Source of the DNA: Streptomyces hayashii | GTDB taxonomy: Bacteria > Actinomycetota > Actinomycetes > Streptomycetales > Streptomycetaceae | Length of the DNA stretch: 40,888 nt | Assembly: GCF_024539815.1 (NCBI RefSeq) | Contig: NZ_JAHHIU010000128.1 | Span: 1-40,888 of the forward strand | Direction of reading: 5' to 3' | Part shown: positions 31,873 through 38,199 of the stretch, in pieces | How positions within the stretch are numbered: the stretch's first letter is position 1 | Layout: every line of letters begins with the position of its first letter | Program-made: the position numbers and the translations under genes | Notes under the pieces: model-generated | Databases searched by the model: none | What the model saw: the letters and a program-made list of their open reading frames with translations, nothing else | What the model was told of the DNA's origin: nothing

Positions 31873-32703
31873 CTAGCCTGTTTCCTGTTCCCGCAAAAAG
31901 TCGTTTCGGATACCCTCGATCAGATTCCGCATATCAGCGCCGGTCAGCGCCACTTGCTCGAACCTATCGAACTTCTCAACATACAAGGTTACGTCCCGGG
32001 GGTCCGTGACAACCACCTCGGCGTGAACCGTTTCTATGGTGACCATCCGGTCGTCGCGGATGGCGAATGCGTGATTCGCAATGTCGTGTTGCTGAATCGT
32101 CAGCGGAACTACACGGATATCTACATGGGGCAGCCTGGATATGGAAACGATGCGGTCTAACTGCGCAGCCATCATCTGTGGCGGGACGATTTGCCAGCGC
32201 AGAACTGTCTCTGTGATGACGAACCGCAGGGACTTGGCGTTGTCATAGAGAATCGCTTGTCGTTCAAGTCGCCCGTTGATCGTTCGCGTCAGGGCGTCAT
32301 CGCTCAAATCATGGCGTTGCAGGATGGCCCGGATGTACTCGGGTGTCTGGAGCAGGCCGGGAACCAGCGCGGGTTGAAACAACCGCAGCACCGACATCTG
32401 CGCTTCCAGGGCCTTGGCTGCCTGCTGGCCCTTGTGGACGCCGATCCGTTTCAGGAGCCGCCATGCTGTTGCCTCCGTCGCAGATGCTCGGGCTGCCTCC
32501 GTGTATTCAGCCTTGACCTCGTCCGATACGCCGATGGCGGTGAGGATGCGCTCAACGTCTGTTGCGCTGGGTGCCAGCTTGGCATTCTCGATCTTGGACA
32601 ACTTGGACGGAGACATGAGGGCGCTGCGGGCCACTGCTTTGGCTTCCTTTCCGGATGCCACTCGCAGCGCCCGCAGCGCGGCCCCAAGCTGTGCTCTGTT
32701 CAC
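31873..32703 (-). CDS. XRE-family regulator with DUF5753 domain (WhiJ-like)
   Basis: A 276-residue regulator. The N-terminal XRE helix-turn-helix (LGAALRALRVASGKEAKAVA, then MSPSKLSKIENAKLAPSATD) is followed by a DUF5753 domain (residues 95-270: PALVPGLLQTPEYIRAIL, RLERQAILYD, RFVITETVLRW, VRVVPL-like DIRVVPLTIQQ). This is the WhiJ/Scr1-type architecture abundant in Streptomyces. GTG at 32703 overlaps the DUF6879 stop (GTGA) and is preferred; ATG at 32724 inside the previous gene is an alternative. It may control the element or act on host development. Confidence 0.9.
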   Translation of the reverse strand: MNRAQLGAALRALRVASGKEAKAVARSALMSPSKLSKIENAKLAPSATDVERILTAIGVSDEVKAEYTEAARASATEATAWRLLKRIGVHKGQQAAKALEAQMSVLRLFQPALVPGLLQTPEYIRAILQRHDLSDDALTRTINGRLERQAILYDNAKSLRFVITETVLRWQIVPPQMMAAQLDRIVSISRLPHVDIRVVPLTIQQHDIANHAFAIRDDRMVTIETVHAEVVVTDPRDVTLYVEKFDRFEQVALTGADMRNLIEGIRNDFLREQETG

Positions 32704-33224
32704 GCCCCGTACTTGGCCCACCATTCGTTAAATGGTTCTGCGTGTGCGAGTGCCGCGTCACGGTACTGCGTGAATTCCGCCGCGCGTTCCGGTGGCAGCA
32801 CTTCCGATCCAAGGTACTTCCCGTTTTCGTCGTAGTTCATGACGGCCGCGGAGGAGGAGTCGAAGAACCAGAAATCCGGGACGTTCTCCAGCGGGTTGGG
32901 ATTCTCGGTGACGTCGAGGATGAAGAATTCTTCACCTCCGGTCATGTTCTTCCGGTAGCCCCACCCGAGTTCGAAGCAAAGATAGTCCGTGAGCGGGCGC
33001 GACAGAATGTGCACCCGGTAAACCCGCTTCCCCTTCTCGGTGTGTGAGCGGAGTTCCTCGATCCAGCCCGCGTTGTAGTCCTCCGGCTGAGACTCTCCGG
33101 CCTGGAATGCCTGGAAAGCGTCCACGTTCCCCGACTGGCTGTAGTCGTCCAGAGTCTCCAGGCGGAACGCCTCGCGCTCGAAAGAGTCGAAGAGGTCGCC
33201 GAGGGTCTTAGAGGAGGTTGTCAC
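32700..33224 (-). CDS. DUF6879-family protein
   Basis: A 174-residue cytoplasmic protein matching the actinobacterial family found next to XRE-DUF5753 regulators: LFDSFEREAFRLETLDDY near the start, RVHILSRPLTDYLCFELGW in the middle, and FWFFDSSSAAVMNYDENG toward the end. Biochemical function is unknown; context implies a partner of the downstream regulator. The GTG at 33224 lies inside the previous gene (17-nt overlap) with AAGG upstream, and the stop overlaps the regulator start, so the three are translationally coupled. Confidence 0.85.
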   Translation of the reverse strand: MTTSSKTLGDLFDSFEREAFRLETLDDYSQSGNVDAFQAFQAGESQPEDYNAGWIEELRSHTEKGKRVYRVHILSRPLTDYLCFELGWGYRKNMTGGEEFFILDVTENPNPLENVPDFWFFDSSSAAVMNYDENGKYLGSEVLPPERAAEFTQYRDAALAHAEPFNEWWAKYGA

Positions 33225-33399
33225 GAATGGCCTTCTGAATCAGTTCCATGGGGATCTCGACCAGGGTTTCGTGAGCGGGAATTTCCAGCCCGTGATCGGT
33301 GGGCGTCTCGCCTTGAACCAGGAGGGTGCCTCGGTCTGTCGCGTAGATGGTCGGACAGTCCTTGATGTCGCACGTGCTGACCAGCTTGGTGACCTTCAT
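33208..33399 (-). CDS. small hypothetical protein heading the leftward operon
   Basis: A 63-residue protein starting MKVTKLVSTCDIKDCPTIY, with a Cys pair in a CxxxxxC arrangement, then EIPAHETLVEIP and a helical end. I recall this small protein upstream of DUF6879 genes in other Streptomyces. The ATG at 33399 is preceded by GAGGGGAA at a longish 11-nt spacing. It overlaps the DUF6879 gene by 17 nt. Likely an accessory component of that set; function unknown. Confidence 0.72.
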   Translation of the reverse strand: MKVTKLVSTCDIKDCPTIYATDRGTLLVQGETPTDHGLEIPAHETLVEIPMELIQKAIRDNLL

Positions 33400-33576
33400 G
33401 GTCTGGGTTCCCCTCTCCCATGCCGCTGCCAGTGCCCCGCATCTGGGTTGATGCTCCCGAGGGTGAGGCGCATCGGTCAAGCGATCACGGTTGACGGAAC
33501 AGGAAACCGCGTAACCTGCCCGGAGCCTGCCACTCCTCGGACCGGTCGGAGGAGATGCCATCAGTGCCACCCCTAC

Positions 33577-33649
33577 CTGGGCAGACTCTTGACGATCATG
33601 GGGAAATGCTGGGCAGGCCCCTCAGAGAGGGTTGTTCGTGCAGGTCAGC
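33577..33649. repeat. right-arm repeats of the element
   Basis: CTGGGCAG occurs at 33577-33584 and 33609-33616 and again in the left arm at 26713-26720, all in the same orientation. The 19-bp inverted partner of 26741-26759 lies at 33631-33649. The non-coding space 33400-33667 is otherwise empty and must also hold the leftward operon's promoter. Confidence 0.5.
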
Positions 33650-33667
33650 GCCATATGACCTGTAAAG

Positions 33668-33737
33668 CACCCAGATCTATGAGGGCACGAACCAGGTCCA
33701 GCGGATCGTGATGGCGAGGAACCTGCCCTAGCAGGGT
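33668..33737 (+). other. attR: displaced host 3' end of the acyl-CoA dehydrogenase gene
   Basis: From CACCCAGAT onward the sequence encodes the original last 19 codons and stop of the host gene in high-GC codons (stop at 33728-33730). It is no longer attached to a gene body. Excision would rejoin it to 26539. Confidence 0.88.
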
Positions 33738-33813
33738 CGGCAGGTCAGAAGCCGCGGAGAGCGCCCTGGGCGGACGCTCGGCCAGAGAACAGCCACTGAC
33801 CTGCACGAACAAC

Positions 33814-33842
33814 ACGGCCCCCGGCGTCCGGCCGGGGGCCGT
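33814..33842. terminator. original host terminator of the acyl-CoA dehydrogenase gene
   Basis: A 12-bp stem (33814-33825 with 33831-33842) and 5-nt loop. It now follows the displaced 3' end and serves the convergent thioesterase gene, whose stop is 39 nt away. It is the counterpart of 26760-26788. Confidence 0.88.
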
Positions 33843-33880
33843 CGACGAGTCACGCCTCGACCGGGCCGCGTGTCGCGGCC

Positions 33881-34441
33881 TCAGTCCTCGAAGCCCTCCG
33901 CCACCCGGCGCTCGCGCAGTTCCATGATCGCCCGGCGGCGGGCCAGGCGGTGGGTGCGCCGGATCTGGGCCTCCTGGTAGCGGCGCTCGTCGCGCTCGGT
34001 CTGCGGGAGGACCGGCGGGACCATGCGGGGCTTGCCGTCGGCGTCGACGGCGGCGAAGACGAGGTAGGCCGAGCCGACCTGGGTCGCCGGGGCGGACTCG
34101 TTCCAGCGCTCGGCCAGCACCCGCACCCCGACCTCCATCGAGGTCCGGCCGGTCCAGTTGACCTGTGCCTTGACATGGACGAGGTCCCCGACGCGGACCG
34201 GCTCCAGGAACGCCATCTCGTCCATGGACGCGGTGACGGCGGGCCCGCCGGAGTGCCGGCCGGCCACCGCGCCCGCCGCGTCGTCGACGAGCTTCATGAT
34301 CACCCCGCCGTGCACCGTCCCCAGCAGGTTGGTGTCGGCGTGGGTCATGATGTGGCTGAGGGTGGTGCGGGACGCGGACGTGGGCTTGCCCGGGATGTCC
34401 GAGATGTTGCCCGAGTCCGCCGCGGTGACCTGGTCTGTCAT
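33881..34441 (-). CDS. hotdog-fold acyl-CoA thioesterase
   Basis: A 186-residue YciA/BFIT-type thioesterase that hydrolyses acyl-CoA to fatty acid and CoA. The core motif NLLGTVHGGVIMKLVDDAAG carries the characteristic His-Gly-Gly and catalytic Asp, followed by VTASMDEMAFLEPVRVGD and SMEVGVRV. A charged helical C-terminal tail (about 45 residues, rich in Arg/Glu) is extra to the hotdog domain. ATG at 34441 with GGAGG just upstream is preferred; GTG at 34450 is the alternative. In the uninterrupted chromosome it would be convergent with the acyl-CoA dehydrogenase, a plausible functional neighbour. Confidence 0.9.
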   Translation of the reverse strand: MTDQVTAADSGNISDIPGKPTSASRTTLSHIMTHADTNLLGTVHGGVIMKLVDDAAGAVAGRHSGGPAVTASMDEMAFLEPVRVGDLVHVKAQVNWTGRTSMEVGVRVLAERWNESAPATQVGSAYLVFAAVDADGKPRMVPPVLPQTERDERRYQEAQIRRTHRLARRRAIMELRERRVAEGFED

Positions 34442-34561
34442 GTCCTCCACCTTATGCCGAGGGGGACAAGCCGGGACTTTGTGTCAGCTTGGCAACAGCG
34501 CGGCCCTGATTCTCCGACGACCCTTGTACGGCACACTGCCCTGCCCTGCACACTGGTCCGC

Positions 34562-35842
34562 ATGAACGATTGGCCTGAGGGATGGTCCGACAGGGACCGC
34601 GGCAACCGGTACGGCGGCGGCAGCGCCGGCGCGCAGCCCGAGAGCGCGCGCGTCATGCGCCAGGTCCGTCGCGGCCAGACGGCCCCGCCGCAGGGAGCCG
34701 GCGTCCCGCAGCAGCCGTCGTACGTCAACGGCCAGGGATACGGCGACTACACCAACGCCCAGCAGACCGGGTACGACAGCGGTTACAGCTCGGGCCAGGT
34801 CTACGGGGGCGGCGGCGACTCCGGCGGGCCCAGCGACTTCGACGCCCGCGCCCCGCGCCCCGCGCCGAACTGGCGCCGCCGCATCAAGTGGACGGCGATC
34901 AGCCTCGTCACCGTGCTGGTCGTGACGACCGTCGGCACGTACTTCTGGGCCGACGGCAAGCTCAAGCGCGAGGTCGACCTGTCGAAGGTCATCGATCGGC
35001 CCGACGGCGGCGACGGCACGAACTACCTCATCGTCGGCTCGGACAGCCGTGACGGCATGTCCGCCGAGGAGAAGAAGAAGCTGCACACCGGCTCCGCCGA
35101 GGGCAAGCGCACCGACTCGATGATGATCCTGCACGTCGGGTCCAACGGCGACACGCTGGTCTCGCTGCCGCGCGACTCGGACGTGGAGCTTCCGACGTTC
35201 GTCGGCTCCGAGTCCGGCAAGACGTACAAGGGCACCGGCCGGCACATCAAACTGAACGCCGCCTACGCCACCGACGGCCCCGAGCTGCTGGTGCGCACGA
35301 TCGAGTTCAACACCGGCCTGCGCATCGACCACTACGTGGAGATCGGCTTCGCCGGCTTCGCGAGCATCGTGGACGCGGTCGGCGGCGTCGAGATCACCAT
35401 CGACAAGGCCTTCAAGGACAAGTACTCCGGCGCCGACTTCCAGGCGGGCAAGCAGAAGCTGAACGGCGAGGAGGCGCTGGCCTTCGTCCGCACCCGGCAC
35501 GCGTTCGCCGCGTCCGACCTTCAGCGCACGAAGAACCAGCAGAAGTTCCTCGCGGCCCTCGCCCACGAGGTGGCGACCCCGGGCACGGTTTTGAACCCCT
35601 TCAAGCTCTACCCGACGATGAGCGCCGGCCTCGACTCGCTCATCGTCGACAAGGACATGGGGCTCTACGACCTGGGGTCCATGTTCTTCGCGATGAAGGG
35701 CGTCAACGGCGGCGACGGCACCTCGCTGAACATGCCGATCTCCGGCTCCACCGGCGGCAACCTCGTCTGGGACAAGGCGAAGGTGAAGCAGCTGGTGAAC
35801 GAGCTGAACAACGACGAGAAGGTCACCGTCTCCGGCAGCTGA
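34562..35842 (+). CDS. LytR-CpsA-Psr (LCP) family protein
   Basis: A 426-residue envelope enzyme. A Gly/Tyr/Gln-rich cytoplasmic N-terminus of about 100 residues precedes one transmembrane helix (IKWTAISLVTVLVVTTVGTY). The extracellular LCP domain shows LIVGSDSRDGM, RTDSMMILHV, LVSLPRDSDVELP, KLNAAYATDGPELLVRTIE and DHYVEIGFAGFASIVDAVGG. LCP proteins transfer undecaprenyl-linked glycopolymers to peptidoglycan. There is no LytR_C extension. No ribosome site precedes the ATG, so it may be leaderless. It is the first of three LCP genes in this stretch. Confidence 0.93.
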   Translation: MNDWPEGWSDRDRGNRYGGGSAGAQPESARVMRQVRRGQTAPPQGAGVPQQPSYVNGQGYGDYTNAQQTGYDSGYSSGQVYGGGGDSGGPSDFDARAPRPAPNWRRRIKWTAISLVTVLVVTTVGTYFWADGKLKREVDLSKVIDRPDGGDGTNYLIVGSDSRDGMSAEEKKKLHTGSAEGKRTDSMMILHVGSNGDTLVSLPRDSDVELPTFVGSESGKTYKGTGRHIKLNAAYATDGPELLVRTIEFNTGLRIDHYVEIGFAGFASIVDAVGGVEITIDKAFKDKYSGADFQAGKQKLNGEEALAFVRTRHAFAASDLQRTKNQQKFLAALAHEVATPGTVLNPFKLYPTMSAGLDSLIVDKDMGLYDLGSMFFAMKGVNGGDGTSLNMPISGSTGGNLVWDKAKVKQLVNELNNDEKVTVSGS

Positions 35843-35856
35843 GGCCGGCGCGGGCA

Positions 35857-35894
35857 GAGTTCGGGGGCGTCCCTGAGGGGGCGCCCCCGAACTC
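35857..35894. terminator. hairpin terminator between convergent LCP and Cys-rich genes
   Basis: A perfect 13-bp stem (35857-35869 with 35882-35894) with a 12-nt loop lies between the two convergent stop codons (15 and 11 nt away), so it should work in both directions. Confidence 0.88.
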
Positions 35895-35904
35895 GTCCGG
35901 ACGA

Positions 35905-36267
35905 TCACATGGCGGCGCCCGCCATCGTGCGGCACATCTCGGCGCAGCGGCGACAGGACTCGGCGCAGCGCATCATCTGCGGATCGTCCGGCATGGCCAT
36001 GCACGCCTCGGCGCACATGTCGCAGGCCTTGGCGCACAGGGCGCACATCTCGGCCGACATGGGCGAGCGCCGCATCATCATGTCGGCGCACATGCGGGTC
36101 ATCTCCGAGCAGTCCATGAGCGCGCGCATGACCTGCATCTGGGCCTGGCCGCCCATCTGCAGGCAGGAGCTCATGGTCTCCTCGCACATGCTGTGGCAGG
36201 ACATGCACGCCTCGACGCAGTCCTGCATCTGCCGGCTCATCGGGGTCATCGTTCCGGGCTGGGTCAT
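35905..36267 (-). CDS. Cys-rich four-helix copper-storage-like protein (Csp/DUF326)
   Basis: A 120-residue helical protein with 16 Cys and many Met, spaced as CxxxCxxCxxxC along predicted helices (DCVEACMSCHSMC; MCALCAKACDMCAEAC; RCAESCRRCAEMC). This pattern is that of the Csp copper-storage four-helix bundles, in which Cys line the core and bind many Cu(I) ions. There is no signal peptide, which suggests a cytosolic Csp3-like form. AGGAGGAG precedes the ATG at 36267. The ATG overlaps the stop of a small upstream ORF (ATGA). No copper sensor or ATPase is adjacent. Confidence 0.9.
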   Translation of the reverse strand: MTQPGTMTPMSRQMQDCVEACMSCHSMCEETMSSCLQMGGQAQMQVMRALMDCSEMTRMCADMMMRRSPMSAEMCALCAKACDMCAEACMAMPDDPQMMRCAESCRRCAEMCRTMAGAAM

Positions 36268-36440
36268 GGCTCCTCCTGGAGGTCATGGGGGTGAGGGGCC
36301 GGGTGGTTCCCGGCGCCCGCTCTCCCGTCGTACGCCCTCCAGCGGGTTCGCGCCATCAGAACGGGCGGCACCATTTCGCACTGTTCGCACCAGAAACGCA
36401 CGTGGCCGGGCTCTCGCGCCGACCCGCCGCGCAGGACCAT
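36264..36440 (-). CDS. small CxxC protein coupled to the copper-storage-like gene
   Basis: A 58-residue ORF whose stop overlaps the next gene's start as ATGA. The central part reads HVRFWCEQCEMVPP, a single CxxC in an aromatic context as in half a zinc or copper site, followed by RTRWRAYDGRAG and a His/Pro-rich tail. The start is assigned to ATG 36440 with a weak GAGTGA upstream; GTG at 36449 is possible. It may be a metal-binding accessory of the Csp-like protein. I do not recognise the family, and the ORF could be spurious, though the coupling argues otherwise. Confidence 0.55.
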   Translation of the reverse strand: MVLRGGSAREPGHVRFWCEQCEMVPPVLMARTRWRAYDGRAGAGNHPAPHPHDLQEEP

Positions 36441-36496
36441 CAGGGTCACTCGCCCGTTTCGGCCGAGACGGGCGCTCTGCGCCGGTCCGCCCCACG

Positions 36497-36565
36497 GGAC
36501 CTCACCCACAGGACTTCCCCCCACAGGACTTCCGCCGGGACTTCCCTTCCCCGGGACTTCCCCCC
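36497..36565. repeat. GGACTTCC repeat cluster
   Basis: GGACTTCC occurs at 36511, 36526, 36538 and 36554, with a degenerate GGACCTCAC at 36497; the first two copies are preceded by CACA. The cluster lies in the otherwise empty 36441-36594 interval between the small CxxC ORF and the end of the second LCP gene. Spacing of 12-16 nt is irregular. Confidence 0.6.
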
Positions 36566-36594
36566 CCAGGGGGGCCCACCTGACGGGGTTTCCC

Positions 36595-38067
36595 TCAGGG
36601 GGTCTCCTGGGGGCACCCCACCTCGTCGCCCCGGACGACCCCGAACTCGCCCTGTTCCGCGTCCGCCGCCCGCACCGTGCGCACCTGCCGGAAGTCCGCG
36701 CCCGTGATCACCCTCAGGGTCGGCCCGAGCCCCTTGACGGCACGCAGCTCGCTGCCCGGCAGGGCGGTCGCGAGGGACTTCGCGGAACGGTCCCAGCGGG
36801 GGTCGTAGGCGACGACCGTGCGCCGCGCGACGGGACCGGCCGCGGCGACCGGCTGCCGGGTGGTGCGGAAGCCCATCGCCGCCAGCGCCGCGTCCACCCG
36901 CCGGCCGAGCCCCGGCGTGCGGGTGCCGTTCTCGACCTGCACCCGGATCTGCTGCGGAGCCACCGGCACCAGCGCGCCCCGGCGGCCGACCGCCCGGGCC
37001 GTCGCCGCAAGGGGCTCGTCGTCGCGCAGGGACGCGAACAGGCGCGCGGACTTCACCGGATCCCACTTCAGCGTCGACCCGATCCCCTTCACCACGTATC
37101 CCATCCGGCCGATGGGAACGGTGGCGAACTCGGACGAGGCGGGGGAGAAGGTGCGCATCGCCCGTCCGAGGTCGAGCAGCTCGTCGGCGCCGAAGCCCCG
37201 GTCCGCCCGCACCGAGCCCAGCACCGCCCGGGTCACGTCCCGGAACCGCAGCGGGTTCAGCAGGACCCCGGAGGAGGTCGCGCGGTCCACCAGGGCCGCC
37301 AGGAAGCGCTGCTGGCGCTTCATCCTGCCCAGGTCGGAGGAGGCGTCCGCGTGCCGGGCGCGCACGTACTGAAGCGCCTCGCCGCCCTGGAGGGTGTGCC
37401 GGCCCGGCGCCAGGTCCAGGCCCGTGTACGCGTCCTTCAGGGGGAGCGCGGTGCAGATCGGCACGCCGCCGAGGACGTCCACCGTCTTCATGAAGCTGGT
37501 GAAGTCGACCTCCAGGTAGTGGTCGATCTTCACGTGCGTCATGTTCTCGACCGTGCGGACGGTGAGCTGCGGACCGCCCTCCGCGTACGCCGCGTTGAGC
37601 CTGATCGGGTGGCCGCGGTGCTCCCGGCCGGTCACCTGGTCGGTGTGCGGGGGCGTCAGCGCGTACGAGTCGCGCGGGAGGCTGACCACGCTGGCCCGCT
37701 CCCGGTCCTCCGAGATGTGCACGATCATGATCGTGTCCGTGCAGTGGCAGGGAGCCCCGCCCAGGCGGTAGAGGCGGCGCTCCCGCGGTGTGATCCGGTC
37801 GCGGCCGTCGGTGCCGACCAGCAGGACGTTCATGCCGTGACCGGCTCGCGGACGGTTCTTCATGTCCTTGAAGGGGTCGACCCGGGCGATGCCGGCGTCG
37901 AGGCTGCTGATCACCGAGTGACCGATGCCGGCGGCCGCGAGGAGCACCACCGACAGCGTGGTCGCCGCCCGCACGGCCCAGCGGGGGCGTCCGCGTCCGG
38001 CGGGGGGACGCGGCGCACGGCGCCGCGGGTGGGGGCGGCGCGGGAACCGGGACGGCGTGATGGGCAT
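36595..38067 (-). CDS. LCP family protein with LytR_C domain
   Basis: A 490-residue envelope protein. A short Arg/Pro-rich cytoplasmic N-terminus and one transmembrane helix (VRAATTLSVVLLAAAGIG) lead to an LCP domain (VLLVGTDGRDRI, CTDTIMIVHI, SVVSLPRDSYAL, RLNAAYAEGGPQLTVRTVE, DHYLEVDFTSFMKTVDVLGG, YVRARHADASSDLGRMKRQQ). The C-terminal LytR_C-type domain begins near IRVQVENGTRTPGLG. It likely attaches glycopolymers to the wall. ATG at 38067 has GGAGGTG eight bases upstream; an extension to an ATG further upstream is less likely. It is divergent from a glycosyltransferase gene. Confidence 0.93.
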   Translation of the reverse strand: MPITPSRFPRRPHPRRRAPRPPAGRGRPRWAVRAATTLSVVLLAAAGIGHSVISSLDAGIARVDPFKDMKNRPRAGHGMNVLLVGTDGRDRITPRERRLYRLGGAPCHCTDTIMIVHISEDRERASVVSLPRDSYALTPPHTDQVTGREHRGHPIRLNAAYAEGGPQLTVRTVENMTHVKIDHYLEVDFTSFMKTVDVLGGVPICTALPLKDAYTGLDLAPGRHTLQGGEALQYVRARHADASSDLGRMKRQQRFLAALVDRATSSGVLLNPLRFRDVTRAVLGSVRADRGFGADELLDLGRAMRTFSPASSEFATVPIGRMGYVVKGIGSTLKWDPVKSARLFASLRDDEPLAATARAVGRRGALVPVAPQQIRVQVENGTRTPGLGRRVDAALAAMGFRTTRQPVAAAGPVARRTVVAYDPRWDRSAKSLATALPGSELRAVKGLGPTLRVITGADFRQVRTVRAADAEQGEFGVVRGDEVGCPQETP

Positions 38068-38184
38068 ACGGGGCACCTCCGGGCGGCGGCCGTAGGGCGG
38101 TGGTAGCCGTTGGAACATAGGCCCATACGATCTGCCGACCGGTGCAGCGCACCCGGCGGGGCGGGCCGTGTCCCCCGTTCGCGG

Positions 38185-38190
38185 TAACGT
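38185..38190 (+). promoter_or_regulatory. -10 element of a near-leaderless glycosyltransferase mRNA
   Basis: TAACGT ends nine bases before the ATG at 38200. No ribosome site precedes the ATG. The 132-nt interval 38068-38199 must also carry the divergent LCP promoter. Confidence 0.35.
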
Positions 38191-38199
38191 GAGCCCCCT

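Larger units (their letters stand above)
26540..33676. mobile_element. 7.1-kb integrated element in the acyl-CoA dehydrogenase gene
   Basis: The element is bounded by a 70-bp near-repeat (26540-26609 and 33668-33737, 62 of 70 identical) and begins with a tyrosine integrase gene next to its left end. Its genes are less GC-biased than the flanks. Rightward operon: HTH protein, AlpA-like protein, DUF3987-type ATPase. Leftward: an unknown 155-residue protein, a DUF397-like protein, three tiny proteins, an XRE-DUF5753 regulator, a DUF6879 protein and a 63-residue protein. No FtsK/Tra transfer protein, terminase, capsid or relaxase was seen. This leaves a stripped actinomycete integrative element or a phage-satellite-like island. 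Exact crossover lies within 26540-26548 or the next identical block (26550-26557). Confidence 0.9.
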
